NCBI GenBank assembly: GCA_964652825.1
Contig: CAZZCU010000003.1
Location: 1 to 64,000, forward strand
Length of the DNA stretch: 64,000 bases
Direction: 5' to 3'
From: CAZZCU01 sp964652825
GTDB lineage: Bacteria; Bdellovibrionota_B; Oligoflexia; Oligoflexales; CAZZCU01
Each line of letters opens with the position of its first letter. Positions within the stretch are counted from its first letter, which is position 1. Positions 32,621 to 42,537 of the stretch are shown here, in pieces. The notes beneath the pieces are model-generated. The model did not search any database. It worked only from the letters and a program-made list of their open reading frames with translations, and was not told where the DNA came from. The position numbers and the translations under genes are program-made.

Positions 32621-33382
32621 ATAAGTAATCTCGATTTATCAGTTACGATTATCACCAAAGATGAAGAACGCAGTCTGGTCAGGTGTTTAAAAAGCCTGCC
32701 GCCAGGTTGCGAAATTATCATTCTTGATTCCAATAGTACCGATAAAACTCAAGCCATTGCCGAAGCACATGGCGCTAAATTTCATCATCGTGCTTTTACC
32801 GATTATGCCGAGCAGAAAAACGCCGCCTTGGCCCTGGCAACTCGTGGCTGGGTGCTGTCGATGGATGCCGACGAAGAGCTGGATGACAGGTTGCGCGCGG
32901 CTGTCGTGGACGTGGTCGTGCAGCCTGATAAAGCCGCGGACGCTTATTATCTGCCGCGGCGTCTGGTCTTCATGGGGAGAGCCATGCGCTTTGGCAAGAC
33001 CAAGGATTGGCCGTTACGGTTGTTGCGACGCGGCAAAGGCCTGTTCGAGGGTTCCGTCCATGAACAAATTAAACTCACGCCTAATGCCAGGTTAAGTTGT
33101 CTGCGGCGCGGCGCGATTTTGCATCATAGCTATGATGATCTGACAGATTACTTCTACAAATTTAATCGCTACACCTCGCAGGTTGCGCTCCGCAACTCAA
33201 CTTCAGGTCGTGCCGTACCATTCTTTAGTTTGGTATTGCGGCCATGGGGCGAGTTTGTAAGTCGTTATTTTTTGCGCCTGGGTTTTTTGGATGCCTATCC
33301 TGGTTACTGCTATGCACTGTTAAGTAGCTTCTACACTTTTGTTAAACACGCGAAGCTTCGCGAACTGCATAATGGTCGCTAA
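32621..33382 (+). CDS. Family 2 glycosyltransferase (WaaE-like) with a disrupted or non-standard start
   Basis: About 253 residues, a normal length for this family. SVTIITKDEERSLVRCLKSL, IIILDSNSTDKT, then the DxD-type site WVLSMDADEELDD and GSVHEQI match WaaE/KdtX-type GT2 enzymes that add sugars to lipopolysaccharide core. The frame is open only from ATA at 32621; no ATG, GTG or TTG precedes the first motif. An ATG at 32608, in TGATG overlap with the previous gene, is one base out of frame, so one extra A would explain the loss. The first standard start, TTG at 32828, would remove the donor-binding fold. Confidence 0.8.
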   Translation: MSNLDLSVTIITKDEERSLVRCLKSLPPGCEIIILDSNSTDKTQAIAEAHGAKFHHRAFTDYAEQKNAALALATRGWVLSMDADEELDDRLRAAVVDVVVQPDKAADAYYLPRRLVFMGRAMRFGKTKDWPLRLLRRGKGLFEGSVHEQIKLTPNARLSCLRRGAILHHSYDDLTDYFYKFNRYTSQVALRNSTSGRAVPFFSLVLRPWGEFVSRYFLRLGFLDAYPGYCYALLSSFYTFVKHAKLRELHNGR

Positions 33383-34479
33383 TGAATAGGGCTGGCGAAT
33401 CCCCCATCGCATGGCATCTGTGTTCTAATCGTTGGAATTCCGCGGTTACCGAATATGCTATCAGCACGGCACGCGCTTTGCGTTTGCTTGGTTATCATTC
33501 AGTTTTTACCGCGCTAAAAAATTCTCCGGCCGCCAAACGCGCTGTTGCCACAGGTCTTGAGGTTGTCACGATCGAAGCATTCGACTGGCGGCATTTAACC
33601 GCGCTGCGTTCCATTGCCAAAAAGTTGCAGCCGGCGTTGATTTTTTTGAACGGCGGGCCCGAAACAACATTGAGCCAATTTTTGTCGATTACACCCGCCT
33701 GCAAATTGGTGCGGATTCGTGGTGTTGATTTCGATGAGAGTCTCTCGTTTCAGATCAAGCATCGCCTGGCACATCGTCATGTCCATCAGATCGTCGTGCC
33801 GGGTCAGGCATTGGCAACTAAACTTGGTACCGCTATTGGTCGACGCGTCACTCCGATAACTTTGGGTTGTGATGCAAAAGTTTACGCGCCTGATGCGATC
33901 GCCATCTCAGGCAGTCGGCCGGTGTTATTGACGCTTGGTCGTCTGGATCCGGTGAAAGGTCATGAACGCTTGCTGGGACTGTTTAAGTCGGTGCTGGAGC
34001 GTTGGCCTGCGGGAACACCTAAACCCTTGCTGGAGGTGATAGGTGAAGCGGCGAACGTCAGTGCCGCAAGTTTGCGGGCATTTGGCTCGGCGCTAGGTCT
34101 GGTTTACGAGGATGATTGGCGATTAATTGATCGTCGTATCAGCGATGTAGCTAAGACAATGTCGGCAGCTACGTTAGGTATTGTGTCGAGTTTGGGCTCT
34201 GAGTTGATTTGCCGGGTCGCCGAAGAGTTTCTTTTGTGCGGTACGCCGGTCGCGGTATCGGGAGTTGGCTCGCTCGCCGAGGTTTTATTTGATGACACGG
34301 CCGGATTTAATTTTCAGAATATGACTAGTGACGACATCGTCACGAATTTGATTCATTGGCTAACGCGCAGCTTGCACGAATCCCATCAGGAAAAGTTAGC
34401 ACGTGCCACGGCAGCAAAAGAAATATTTTCGCTCGAAGCAATGGCCGCGGCCTACGCACTGTTGCTGAGGCGTTTGTAA
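33382..34479 (+). CDS. Family 4-type glycosyltransferase
   Basis: 365 residues in the GT-B fold. The N-terminal half is a Rossmann domain (WHLCSNRWNSAVTEYAIST). The C-terminal half has VLLTLGRLDPVKGHERLL, and AEEFLLCGTPVAVSGVGSLAE, the Glu-containing donor-site loop. It transfers an activated sugar, probably to an LPS core or a glycolipid, together with the GT2 gene. Its ATG overlaps the stop codon of that gene by one base (TAATG), which ties their translation. The 3' end overlaps the YkgJ-like gene on the other strand. Confidence 0.85.
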   Translation: MNRAGESPIAWHLCSNRWNSAVTEYAISTARALRLLGYHSVFTALKNSPAAKRAVATGLEVVTIEAFDWRHLTALRSIAKKLQPALIFLNGGPETTLSQFLSITPACKLVRIRGVDFDESLSFQIKHRLAHRHVHQIVVPGQALATKLGTAIGRRVTPITLGCDAKVYAPDAIAISGSRPVLLTLGRLDPVKGHERLLGLFKSVLERWPAGTPKPLLEVIGEAANVSAASLRAFGSALGLVYEDDWRLIDRRISDVAKTMSAATLGIVSSLGSELICRVAEEFLLCGTPVAVSGVGSLAEVLFDDTAGFNFQNMTSDDIVTNLIHWLTRSLHESHQEKLARATAAKEIFSLEAMAAAYALLLRRL

Positions 34480-34775
34480 GGTACCTGATTGCCGCGAATG
34501 CCGATGTGACCCACACTATTAGGGTTGTCGTGCGGTCCATAGCCGACTCTTCCTACTAACCAATCACAACGAAATTGCCGGCAGACGAGAGGACGATTTG
34601 CGTAGTTACCGCAACCAGTGTTGGTCCAGAAGCGGCATTGAACACCTGCAGGTTTGGCGATGTCTTCACCAGTGTCAAAAGTAGTGCTGTAGCCTGGCTT
34701 GGATTCGATATTGAGCCCGGTACAGCAGGCGGTACAAGTGCTGCATTCACGTACCTTCGTGGGCGGTTTTTGCAA
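34452..34775 (-). CDS. YkgJ-family Cys-cluster protein
   Basis: About 107 residues. CSTCTACCTGL, then CRFWTNTGCGNYANRPLVCR and QFRCDWL give the eight-cysteine pattern of the YkgJ family, proposed to bind zinc or iron. The frame is open to 34817, inside ftsK; I prefer the TTG ending at 34775, which has GAGG five bases upstream and follows the ftsK stop by 14 bases. The 3' end overlaps the convergent glycosyltransferase by 28 bases. Function not established for the family. Confidence 0.8.
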   Translation of the reverse strand: MQKPPTKVRECSTCTACCTGLNIESKPGYSTTFDTGEDIAKPAGVQCRFWTNTGCGNYANRPLVCRQFRCDWLVGRVGYGPHDNPNSVGHIGIRGNQVPYKRLSNSA

Positions 34776-34789
34776 GCAGACCTCGCGGA

Positions 34790-37120
34790 TTAGAGTACCG
34801 CGCCCCCACCCAACCATTTACGTGGTTTGGCGCCTTCGGCTTTGCCGACCAGACCTTTGCTCTCCATGGCCTCGACCATGCGTGCGGCTCGATTATAACC
34901 GATCTTGAGTTGTCGTTGGAGATACGAGGCGCTGATCGCGCCTTGGGATTGGGCGATATTAATCGCTTCGTCCCACTTGGGATCATCATCAAACATGTCG
35001 TTTGGCAGATTCAAATCCTTGGCGTCATGCTGCCGTGTGACTTCTTCATCGATCCACGAGATGACGCGCTCGTCATACTGCGGATCCCCGGATTTCTTGG
35101 CGGCGGATACCAAAGCGAGAACTTCTTCGTCGCTGACAAAAGCGCCTTGGATACGTTCCAGACGATTGCCACCCGGTCGCATGAATAACATGTCGCCTTT
35201 GCCAAGCAATTTGTCGGCACCGATTTGGTCAAGAATCGTACGCGAATCGTGCTTGGATACCACCTGGAAGGCGGCGCGACATGGCAGGTTTGCTTTAATG
35301 ACGCCGGTAATAATATCGACGGAGGGACGTTGTGTCGCGAGCACCAGATGAATACCGCTGGCCCGGGCTTTTTGCGCTAGTCTTTGAATCGATGATTCAA
35401 CATCTTTGGGTGCCATCATCATCAAATCGGCAAGCTCGTCGATTACCAACAAAATCAAAGGTAACGGTCCAAGGTTGTCGTCATCCGCCGCGACACGCAG
35501 CTCCTGTTTTTGATCATTGCTGGCTTTGGCCCAGAATTGATTAAAGCCCGAAATATTACGTACGGAAGCCGTTTGCATCACGCGATAGCGACGTTCCATC
35601 TCCTGCGTCGCCCACTTTAGGGCCAAGGATGCACGAGTTGGTTCGGTAATCACTGGCATCAAAAGATGCGGGATCCCCTCATAAACGGATAGTTCGAGCA
35701 TTTTCGGATCGACAAGGATCATGCGGACTTCGTCGGGCGATGCCTTCATGATGATGCTGCACAACAAAGTGTTAATCGCGACCGACTTGCCACTTCCGGT
35801 CGCTCCTGCGGTCAGCAAATGCGGCATGGTCGTGAGATCAGCGCAGACCGGCTCGCCGGATAAGGATTTGCCCATGGCAAAAGTCAGCGGCGAATCGGAA
35901 TGACGAAACTTGTCCGAGGTAATGATGTCACCGAGGAAAACGGTTTCGCGCTGAGTATTCGGCACTTGTACACCGACCGCGCGTTTACCCCGTACTGGAT
36001 AAATAAAGATTGAATCAACCTTGAGGGCGAGCGCTATGTCATCCATCAGTCCCATCATTTTCGACAATTTAGTACCGGCATCAGGTTCAAACTCAAATAC
36101 GGTCACGACAGGACCTGGTTGAATAGCAGCGACTTTGCCATGAATGCCAAAATCAGCAAACGTCCTAGTCAGCAGACTGGCCGTGTGCTCAAATTCCTGT
36201 CTTTGTGCAGCGTTGATAATCAACGTATCGGTGTTGGTTTTGAAAACACTGGATTCCGGGGCTACGTAATTTGATTTTACCGGCGCCGGGGCTTTTGGTT
36301 TTTGCACGACGACGTGCATCGGCTCGTCGATGTGCTCAATGTCGTCGTGTTCATAGGTGTCGTCAGCATCGTCATTAAACATCGAAGCCGCCGGTGCGGG
36401 TGGTGGATTAATCAAGATAGGACGTTCGAGCAATGGTGCGATCACTGGTTCTTGACTGATGCTGGAGTTAGAGGTTGTCGTGACCTTTTGCGCTTGTGTT
36501 TCGAGTCGGCGCTTGTGCCAGTTCCGCAGGTTATTAAGTATTGGTTGCAAGATACTGCGGCGACCAATGAGTAAAACGCTACAAATGCCTGCTGTTGCGA
36601 GCAAAATGTTGGAGCCTAGCATCCCAAAGGTTTGCCTAAGCCACAGTGCTATGGCATCACCAAGCGCACCGCCGGCGGGTAATTCAAAGCCCTCGAACCG
36701 AAGACTCGGTAAATACATGGATGCTACGCAGGCGAAGCTGCTGAGGCCAATGACCCAACCGCTAAGGCGCGACCAAGATAACGGTTTTACCGCGCAGGCG
36801 TATACTAGCAGGCCACACAGTAGTAAGGGGATTGGTAGGAGATAACTGGTCGAACCTAACCAGAAGACCAATAAGCCGCTGACTTGCGCACCAAAAGTGC
36901 CAGCAAGATTTTTGGTGGGAGTGGTTGGAAACACTGCTGCGACGGATGATTCGTCTAAGGGTGAATAGCTTAACAGGCCAGTGTAGTAAAACGCAGTGAT
37001 ACCGATAGTGGCGAACAAAAAGATTTCACGTTTGAAGCCTTCGTCAAAACGCAATGGCCGGACTTTGGCGGCAGTGGCGACTAAACGTGGGATAAAGTTC
37101 GTGCGTGACATTCCGCTCAT
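34790..37120 (-). CDS. ftsK: FtsK/SpoIIIE-type DNA translocase
   Basis: 776 residues. Four or five N-terminal membrane helices (~residues 30-190), a Pro/charged linker, then the motor: LLTAGATGSGKSVAINTLL (Walker A), LLVIDELADLMMMAP (Walker B), LVLATQRPSVDIITG. The C-terminal gamma winged helix (SYLQRQLKIGYNRAARMVEA) reads orienting chromosome sequences. The protein pumps DNA at the septum and activates chromosome dimer resolution. The compact linker is shorter than in E. coli. A hairpin overlaps its start codon. A second ATG three codons in is possible. Confidence 0.94.
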   Translation of the reverse strand: MSGMSRTNFIPRLVATAAKVRPLRFDEGFKREIFLFATIGITAFYYTGLLSYSPLDESSVAAVFPTTPTKNLAGTFGAQVSGLLVFWLGSTSYLLPIPLLLCGLLVYACAVKPLSWSRLSGWVIGLSSFACVASMYLPSLRFEGFELPAGGALGDAIALWLRQTFGMLGSNILLATAGICSVLLIGRRSILQPILNNLRNWHKRRLETQAQKVTTTSNSSISQEPVIAPLLERPILINPPPAPAASMFNDDADDTYEHDDIEHIDEPMHVVVQKPKAPAPVKSNYVAPESSVFKTNTDTLIINAAQRQEFEHTASLLTRTFADFGIHGKVAAIQPGPVVTVFEFEPDAGTKLSKMMGLMDDIALALKVDSIFIYPVRGKRAVGVQVPNTQRETVFLGDIITSDKFRHSDSPLTFAMGKSLSGEPVCADLTTMPHLLTAGATGSGKSVAINTLLCSIIMKASPDEVRMILVDPKMLELSVYEGIPHLLMPVITEPTRASLALKWATQEMERRYRVMQTASVRNISGFNQFWAKASNDQKQELRVAADDDNLGPLPLILLVIDELADLMMMAPKDVESSIQRLAQKARASGIHLVLATQRPSVDIITGVIKANLPCRAAFQVVSKHDSRTILDQIGADKLLGKGDMLFMRPGGNRLERIQGAFVSDEEVLALVSAAKKSGDPQYDERVISWIDEEVTRQHDAKDLNLPNDMFDDDPKWDEAINIAQSQGAISASYLQRQLKIGYNRAARMVEAMESKGLVGKAEGAKPRKWLGGGAVL

Positions 37121-37150
37121 AGAAACCGTTAGTCCTTCAATGGTTTCTAT
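37119..37150 (-). promoter_or_regulatory. Leader hairpin enclosing the ftsK ribosome site
   Basis: ATAGAAACC and GGTTTCTAT, nine-bp arms, flank a 14-base loop. In the transcript the loop carries GAAGGA and the 3' arm ends with the first two bases of the ATG, so the start would be partly paired while the ribosome site is exposed. Confidence 0.55.
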
Positions 37151-37190
37151 AATTATATCACGTGGTGACTAACTAAAGTGTCGCGTTGGC

Positions 37191-37541
37191 CTAGTTGAGA
37201 CAGGCTGCCGATAGTTGGCGCAGTTCTTTAATCCAGCGTTCGTACACGCCAAAAAAGATTTTTTTTGTCGAAAGCGGCAAATTCGCGATGAGTTGCCGCA
37301 TGCTTTTCAAGTCATTACTAAGGATGAGCTGATAAGACAGATCCGCTAATTCCTCGGAATCTTCTTCGCTGAGGGGTGTTGAATCAGACTGAGAGGCGAT
37401 TGCCGCGAGGTCTTCGTTTGTGAATAAGATGTGATTTGCTCGCACGGCTTCTTGCAAGATCACTTGCCAGATCGTGGGAAAACCCTGCATGTGGGTATAA
37501 AGTTGGCTAAGAAAACCTTCGGAATTTGGATTCAAACGCAT
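37191..37541 (-). CDS. Small helical protein of unknown function
   Basis: 116 residues, predicted all-helical and acidic in the middle (SEEDSEELADLSYQL), with no cysteine motif, signal or membrane segment. GAGG lies about ten bases before the ATG. It precedes ftsK on the same strand with a gap of about 70 bases. I do not recognise a family. Confidence 0.65.
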   Translation of the reverse strand: MRLNPNSEGFLSQLYTHMQGFPTIWQVILQEAVRANHILFTNEDLAAIASQSDSTPLSEEDSEELADLSYQLILSNDLKSMRQLIANLPLSTKKIFFGVYERWIKELRQLSAACLN

Positions 37542-37703
37542 CGATCACAACCTCAACAACAGCAGATTCGACAGCAACAATCACTCGCCCGCCATCAGCG
37601 GATGCAGACGCTTAGTGCAACTATGGGTCCATGAATAAGTATTTGATTTTATTGATTTTTTAGTCACATATGCACTGCGTGCGCAGAGCTAGGTGTCCAA
37701 GTT

Positions 37704-39332
37704 TTAGACGTTTTTCTTGGAGAGGTAATAATCGTAATTGCCTTCGTAAACCCGCAGGTCCCCGTGGCCGACTTCAAAAACCCGATTAGCGATAGCTCGC
37801 AAAAAATGGCGATCGTGGCTGACAATCATAACGGTGCCGGCAAATTCCTCAATAGCATTGAGAAGAACGGCGCGTGACTCGATGTCTAAATGGTTGGTGG
37901 GTTCGTCAAGCACCAAAAAATTGGCATCACTTGCCAGAATCGTTGCCAATACGACGCGACTTTTTTCGCCGCCGGATAGAACGGCGATTTTCTTATCGAC
38001 ATCATCACCACTGAACAAAAAGGCACCTAGCAGACTTCGGATCGTGCCGTTGCCAAAATCAGGCAAGCGCTGACTCAGTTCTTCAAAAACCGTATTTTGC
38101 GGATTCAAAAGTTCCAGAGAGTGTTGACTGAAGTAACCGACGCGAACACTTGCTCCAAGATTCGCAGTACCCGTAGTTGGTTCCGTAAGGCCAAGAATGA
38201 CTTTGAGCAAAGTTGACTTGCCGGCGCCATTGACACCAGTCACGGCGATCTTATCAAGGCGTTTTACTACGCCGCTGATGCCACCGAAAATCGACCGATC
38301 GCCGCCCTTGGGATGCGGCCAGGTTTTGCCAAGACCGGTCATGCGTACAACTTCGTCACCACTGCGGGGTGGCTCGGCAAAACGAAACTGAATGGTTTTG
38401 GTTTCCGCTGGAATCTCAATACGTTCGATTTTCTCGATTTTTTTGACGCGAGATTGTACCTGCGCCGCGTGTGATGCCCGTGCCGCAAAGCGCGCGATAA
38501 AGTCCTCTTCTTTGGCGAGCATGTCTTGTTGGCGTTTGTGAGCCGCCAGTAGTTGTTCACGTTTGATCTCGCGTTCTCGCAGATAAAAATCGTAATTGCC
38601 GGTGTAACCAGTGAGCATGCTGTTGGCGATCTCAACGACACGCGTCACACTACGATTCAGAAATTCCCGATCGTGGCTTGTCATCACCAAGCCACCTCTA
38701 AAGGTTTTCAACCATTCCTCCAGCCAGATGATTGATTCGAGGTCCAGGTGGTTGGTCGGCTCATCCATCAGCAAAATATCCGGATTCAGTGCCAAAATTC
38801 CGGCAAGCGCGATGCGCATTTTCCAGCCGCCGCTGAAATGTTCAACGGGGCGATCGTGGTCATCCGGGCCGACACCAAGCCCGGTCAGGATTGCCTGGGC
38901 ACGAGCGTCGAGATCATAGCCGCCGCGTACTTGGAACTCAGCCTGGATTTCGCCGTAGCGATCCATCAACTTGCTCATATCATTATCGCTCATTGGTTCT
39001 TCGGTCAGTCGTTCCAGTTTTTGCTCGATGGCGGCGATTTCGACAGCCAAATCCGCAACTTTGCCAGCGGCTGACTTCACCTGCTCCAGCGCTGATTTAC
39101 CGCTCATTTCGCCGACGCTTTGCGAGAAGTAGCCGATCACTGTATCGCCGGCGATATTGACCGAACCGTCGTCGATGGCTTCAGTGCCGGTGATGATACG
39201 AAAGATGGTGGTTTTGCCGGCTCCATTTGGGCCGACGAGTCCGATGCGGTCACCAGCGAGAATTTGCATGCTTGCATCGCGCAGCAAGACGCGTTGTCCT
39301 TGTTGTTTGCGGATATTGCTTAAATGGATCAT
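37704..39332 (-). CDS. ABC-F family ATPase
   Basis: 542 residues with two ATPase domains in one chain and no membrane segments: Walker A GPNGAGKTT and GVNGAGKST, signatures FSGGWKMR and LSGGEKSR, Walker B LLMDEPTNHLDL and LVLDEPTNHLDI. The charged linker between the domains (about residues 235-320) is the P-site tRNA interaction motif. ABC-F proteins act on the ribosome, relieving stalls or antibiotic blocks. It resembles the Uup/YheS/YdiF side rather than EttA, but I do not assign a name. Divergent from yyaL. Confidence 0.93.
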   Translation of the reverse strand: MIHLSNIRKQQGQRVLLRDASMQILAGDRIGLVGPNGAGKTTIFRIITGTEAIDDGSVNIAGDTVIGYFSQSVGEMSGKSALEQVKSAAGKVADLAVEIAAIEQKLERLTEEPMSDNDMSKLMDRYGEIQAEFQVRGGYDLDARAQAILTGLGVGPDDHDRPVEHFSGGWKMRIALAGILALNPDILLMDEPTNHLDLESIIWLEEWLKTFRGGLVMTSHDREFLNRSVTRVVEIANSMLTGYTGNYDFYLREREIKREQLLAAHKRQQDMLAKEEDFIARFAARASHAAQVQSRVKKIEKIERIEIPAETKTIQFRFAEPPRSGDEVVRMTGLGKTWPHPKGGDRSIFGGISGVVKRLDKIAVTGVNGAGKSTLLKVILGLTEPTTGTANLGASVRVGYFSQHSLELLNPQNTVFEELSQRLPDFGNGTIRSLLGAFLFSGDDVDKKIAVLSGGEKSRVVLATILASDANFLVLDEPTNHLDIESRAVLLNAIEEFAGTVMIVSHDRHFLRAIANRVFEVGHGDLRVYEGNYDYYLSKKNV

Positions 39333-39408
39333 TAGCCGGCCGGGGCTCCATCAGGCATTGGATATTTTCCGAAGATGGCGTTTTATCACGATTTACGTCA
39401 ATGCAATA

Positions 39409-39435
39409 TGTACTTGTACTAAATGTGTACTAAAT
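39409..39435. repeat. TGTACT direct repeats between the ABC-F and yyaL genes
   Basis: TGTACT occurs at 39409, 39415 and 39426; the last two are part of the exact 10-base direct repeat TGTACTAAAT. The position in a divergent intergenic region suits a regulator binding site. Confidence 0.45.
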
Positions 39436-39492
39436 AGGCTTTACATGCCATAAATTGAGGATCCACCGGGAGTAGGCAATCGGCGAGGCAAC

Positions 39493-41364
39493 ATGAGCAC
39501 AAATCATTTATCCAGCGAAATCTCGCCCTATCTTTTGCAACATCAGCATAATCCCGTCTGGTGGCATCCATGGGGTCAGGAGGCTTTTGACTTAGCGGCA
39601 TCAGAAGACAAACCGATTTTTTTGTCGGTCGGCTATGCCACATGTCACTGGTGTCATGTCATGGAAGGCGACTCATTTGAGAAGCAGGATGTAGCCGATA
39701 TTTTGAACGAGCATTTTGTTTGTATAAAGGTCGATCGCGAAGAGCGACCGGATATCGATGCTATTTATATGAAAGCCGTACAAATGCTGACCGGGCGTGG
39801 TGGTTGGCCGATGTCGGTGATGATGACTCCGGATCGCACACCGTTTTGGGGCGGCACGTTTATTCCGCGGGCGCAGTTCAAGGGTTTGTTACAGGAGGTT
39901 GCCAAGCTTTGGCACTCACCTGATCGTGACAAGTTAGTGGCATCGGCGCAGGAGATCACAGGTCATCTGCATGAAGCCAAAAAACTGAATTCCAATGCGG
40001 CGAAGACGACCCAATCACGTCATGATTTGTTGCAACGTTTTTACTATGAAGCTAATCGCAGTTTTGATGAACAATACGCCGGCTTTGGCGATGCCCCGAA
40101 ATTTCCGCCGGCGATGGCGATTATGTTGTTGCTTGGTTACGCGCGAAGGCAAGCCGAAGATAATGCCGCCCGTATTGCCTATGCGACGTTGGATGCGATG
40201 GCTCGCGGTGGGATTCGCGACAGCTTGGGCGGTGGTTTTCATCGTTATGCGACTGATAGCGCCTGGTTGATTCCGCATTTTGAAAAAATGCTTTATGACA
40301 ACGCTTTGCTGGTACTTGCTTATACGCGAGCGTTTCAGGACAAGCAGCTTCAGGAATATGCTGATGTTGTGCATTCAACGTTGGCATACGTTCTGCGTGA
40401 TATGCGGCATCCGGATGGTGGATTTTATTCTGCCGAAGACGCCGACAGCGAAAAAACCGAAGGTAAATTTTACGTTTGGAGCGCAGGTGAGCTGCAACAG
40501 CTTTTAACCACCGCCGAGTATGAGCATATCTCCAAACTCTACAATGTTCAGGAGCAAGGTAATTTTGCTTTCGAGCAACACGCAGTTCATCTCGAAGAAG
40601 CGGCGGGGATGCGTTCGATTCACAATGTTAATATTTTACATTTAAATCCATCAGCACCGCTGCCTTCTGAAACAAGCGATAAGTTGTTGGCTACGGCTTT
40701 TGCAAAAATGCGGGATGCACGCGCTCAGCGCGTTCGGCCGCTGCTGGATGATAAGGTCATTGTTGCCTGGAATGGCTTGATGATTTCAGCGTTTGGTTAC
40801 GCCGGTCTGGTATTTAATAATAATGAGTACATCGAAGCTGCGCGCCAGGCTCTGGCATTTGTTCGCAAGCATTTGAGCAAAGATCATAAATTATCGCGCA
40901 TTTATCGAGACGGACAAACTCGTTATCAGGCGCAGGCGGAAGATTATGCGTTTTTGATCCAAGGTATCGTGGATTTTTATGAAGCGACTTCGGAACGAGA
41001 GTATCTTGATTGGGCATTGGCGTTACAAAAGCAGCAGGATGCTTTATTTAGCGATCCGGAGACCGGAACATACTTTGATACCGATGACTCAGACGCGACT
41101 TTGCTGATGCGTCCACGGGATGTGATCGATAATGCCACACCGTCGGCAAATTCGGTGGCGGCACTTAATTTGTTGCGACTTGCGCGTTTCACTTGTGATT
41201 TTACTATGGAGAAAGCGGCGCAAAAGTTATTGGATAGCTTAACGATGGATGTGGGCCAATACCCCCGGGCCTTTCCTTACTTATTGTTGGCGGTTGATTA
41301 TGCCGAGACAAATCCGTGGATCGATGAATCTTGTCCTGTCGCCAAGGGTTATTTGCATCTTTGA
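39493..41364 (+). CDS. YyaL-type thioredoxin-domain protein (DUF255/spermatogenesis-associated 20 family)
   Basis: 623 residues. An N-terminal thioredoxin-like domain opens with [18 protein letters not shown] and has [15 protein letters not shown] with the CxxC pair, then [13 protein letters not shown] long alpha-barrel domain like those of carbohydrate-modifying (N-acylglucosamine epimerase-type) enzymes follows ([28 protein letters not shown]). The family is very widespread, but its function is not established. GAGG lies five bases before the ATG. It leads the operon yyaL-gcvT-gcvH-gcvP with an 18-base gap to gcvT. Confidence 0.92.
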   Translation: MSTNHLSSEISPYLLQHQHNPVWWHPWGQEAFDLAASEDKPIFLSVGYATCHWCHVMEGDSFEKQDVADILNEHFVCIKVDREERPDIDAIYMKAVQMLTGRGGWPMSVMMTPDRTPFWGGTFIPRAQFKGLLQEVAKLWHSPDRDKLVASAQEITGHLHEAKKLNSNAAKTTQSRHDLLQRFYYEANRSFDEQYAGFGDAPKFPPAMAIMLLLGYARRQAEDNAARIAYATLDAMARGGIRDSLGGGFHRYATDSAWLIPHFEKMLYDNALLVLAYTRAFQDKQLQEYADVVHSTLAYVLRDMRHPDGGFYSAEDADSEKTEGKFYVWSAGELQQLLTTAEYEHISKLYNVQEQGNFAFEQHAVHLEEAAGMRSIHNVNILHLNPSAPLPSETSDKLLATAFAKMRDARAQRVRPLLDDKVIVAWNGLMISAFGYAGLVFNNNEYIEAARQALAFVRKHLSKDHKLSRIYRDGQTRYQAQAEDYAFLIQGIVDFYEATSEREYLDWALALQKQQDALFSDPETGTYFDTDDSDATLLMRPRDVIDNATPSANSVAALNLLRLARFTCDFTMEKAAQKLLDSLTMDVGQYPRAFPYLLLAVDYAETNPWIDESCPVAKGYLHL

Positions 41365-41382
41365 TATTCTTAAGGAGTTGGT

Positions 41383-42507
41383 GTGGCTGAATCGATGAGT
41401 GATCAGAAAACCCCGTTATATGATGAACACAAAAAACTTGGTGCTAAAACCGCGCCCTTCGGCGGTTGGGTGATGCCGATTAGTTATACAAGTGTTTTGG
41501 ATGAACATGCTTGTGTGCGGACGCGTTGCGGTATCTTTGATGTGAGTCACATGGGTGAGATCAGGGTGCGTGGTGTTGATGCGGCAAAGTATCTGCAGTA
41601 TTTGACGATCAACGATATTAGTCGTTTGCAGGATGGTACTGGTCAGTATTCAGCAATCTTGCAGCCATCCGGTGGCATGATTGATGATTTGATCATCTAT
41701 CGTCTAAAGTTGGACGATTTTTTGGTATGCGTGAATGCATCTAACGCCGACAAAGATTTTCGTTGGTTTGCCGAACAAGCAAAAAATTTCAATGTTCAAG
41801 TAACTAATGAATCGTCGCAATGGGGTCAGTTGGCGGTTCAGGGGCCGGCTAGTCAGGCTGCGGTTCTGGAATTGCTCGCTGTTTCCGAGCATAGCCGCCT
41901 GAATGCGATGGATTATATGCAGATAGCCGCATTCGACGTTGGCGGCCAAAAATGTCTGGTTGCTCGCACGGGTTATACCGGCGAGCACGGTTATGAATTG
42001 TATCTGCCAACCACGGTATTGGTATCCGTCTGGCAAGGATTCATAGCAACCAAACCAAAGACTGGTTTGCAGCCCATAGGTCTGGGGGCCCGTGATACGC
42101 TGAGGCTTGAGGCATGCTATCTCCTGTACGGCAATGATATGGATGAGACGGTCTCACCGCTCGAAGCAGGGATCGGTTGGGCCGTGCGTTTGGAGGCCGG
42201 CGATTTTATTGGCCGCGCCACCCTGCAGCGACAAAAGCAGGATGGTGTTCCACGCGCAATGATCGCATTCAAGTTTGAGGATGCAGGTGTCCCGCGCCAT
42301 GGGATGGATGTTTATATCGGTGATCGCCGGATCGGTACGGTAACCAGCGGCTCGGTGTTGCCCACGGTGGGCGGTGCTGGTGGGATGGCCTTGGTGGAGG
42401 CCAAAACCGCTGTGGTTGGCGACCAGATTGAGGTCGATGTCAGAGGCAAAAGAAAACTTGCACGGGTCCTGAAAAGACCTCTATATTTGGCTAAAGTGAA
42501 GTCTTAA
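41383..42507 (+). CDS. gcvT: Glycine cleavage system T protein (aminomethyltransferase)
   Basis: About 374 residues. Motifs are FGGWVMPISY, CGIFDVSHMGEI, ARTGYTGEHGYELYLP and the C-terminal GTVTSGSVLPTVGG. GcvT transfers the methylene group from aminomethyl-lipoyl-GcvH to tetrahydrofolate, releasing ammonia. AAGGAG precedes the GTG at 41383 by five bases; an ATG four codons later is also possible. In the gcvT-gcvH-gcvP order common in bacteria. No glycine riboswitch fits in the short gap before it. Confidence 0.95.
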   Translation: MAESMSDQKTPLYDEHKKLGAKTAPFGGWVMPISYTSVLDEHACVRTRCGIFDVSHMGEIRVRGVDAAKYLQYLTINDISRLQDGTGQYSAILQPSGGMIDDLIIYRLKLDDFLVCVNASNADKDFRWFAEQAKNFNVQVTNESSQWGQLAVQGPASQAAVLELLAVSEHSRLNAMDYMQIAAFDVGGQKCLVARTGYTGEHGYELYLPTTVLVSVWQGFIATKPKTGLQPIGLGARDTLRLEACYLLYGNDMDETVSPLEAGIGWAVRLEAGDFIGRATLQRQKQDGVPRAMIAFKFEDAGVPRHGMDVYIGDRRIGTVTSGSVLPTVGGAGGMALVEAKTAVVGDQIEVDVRGKRKLARVLKRPLYLAKVKS

Positions 42508-42537
42508 GACACTTGTTTTCGGGTGAGGTTTGCGAAC

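Noticed and set aside
41365..41383. Glycine riboswitch before gcvT
   Set aside because: Only 18 bases separate yyaL and gcvT, too few for the aptamer.
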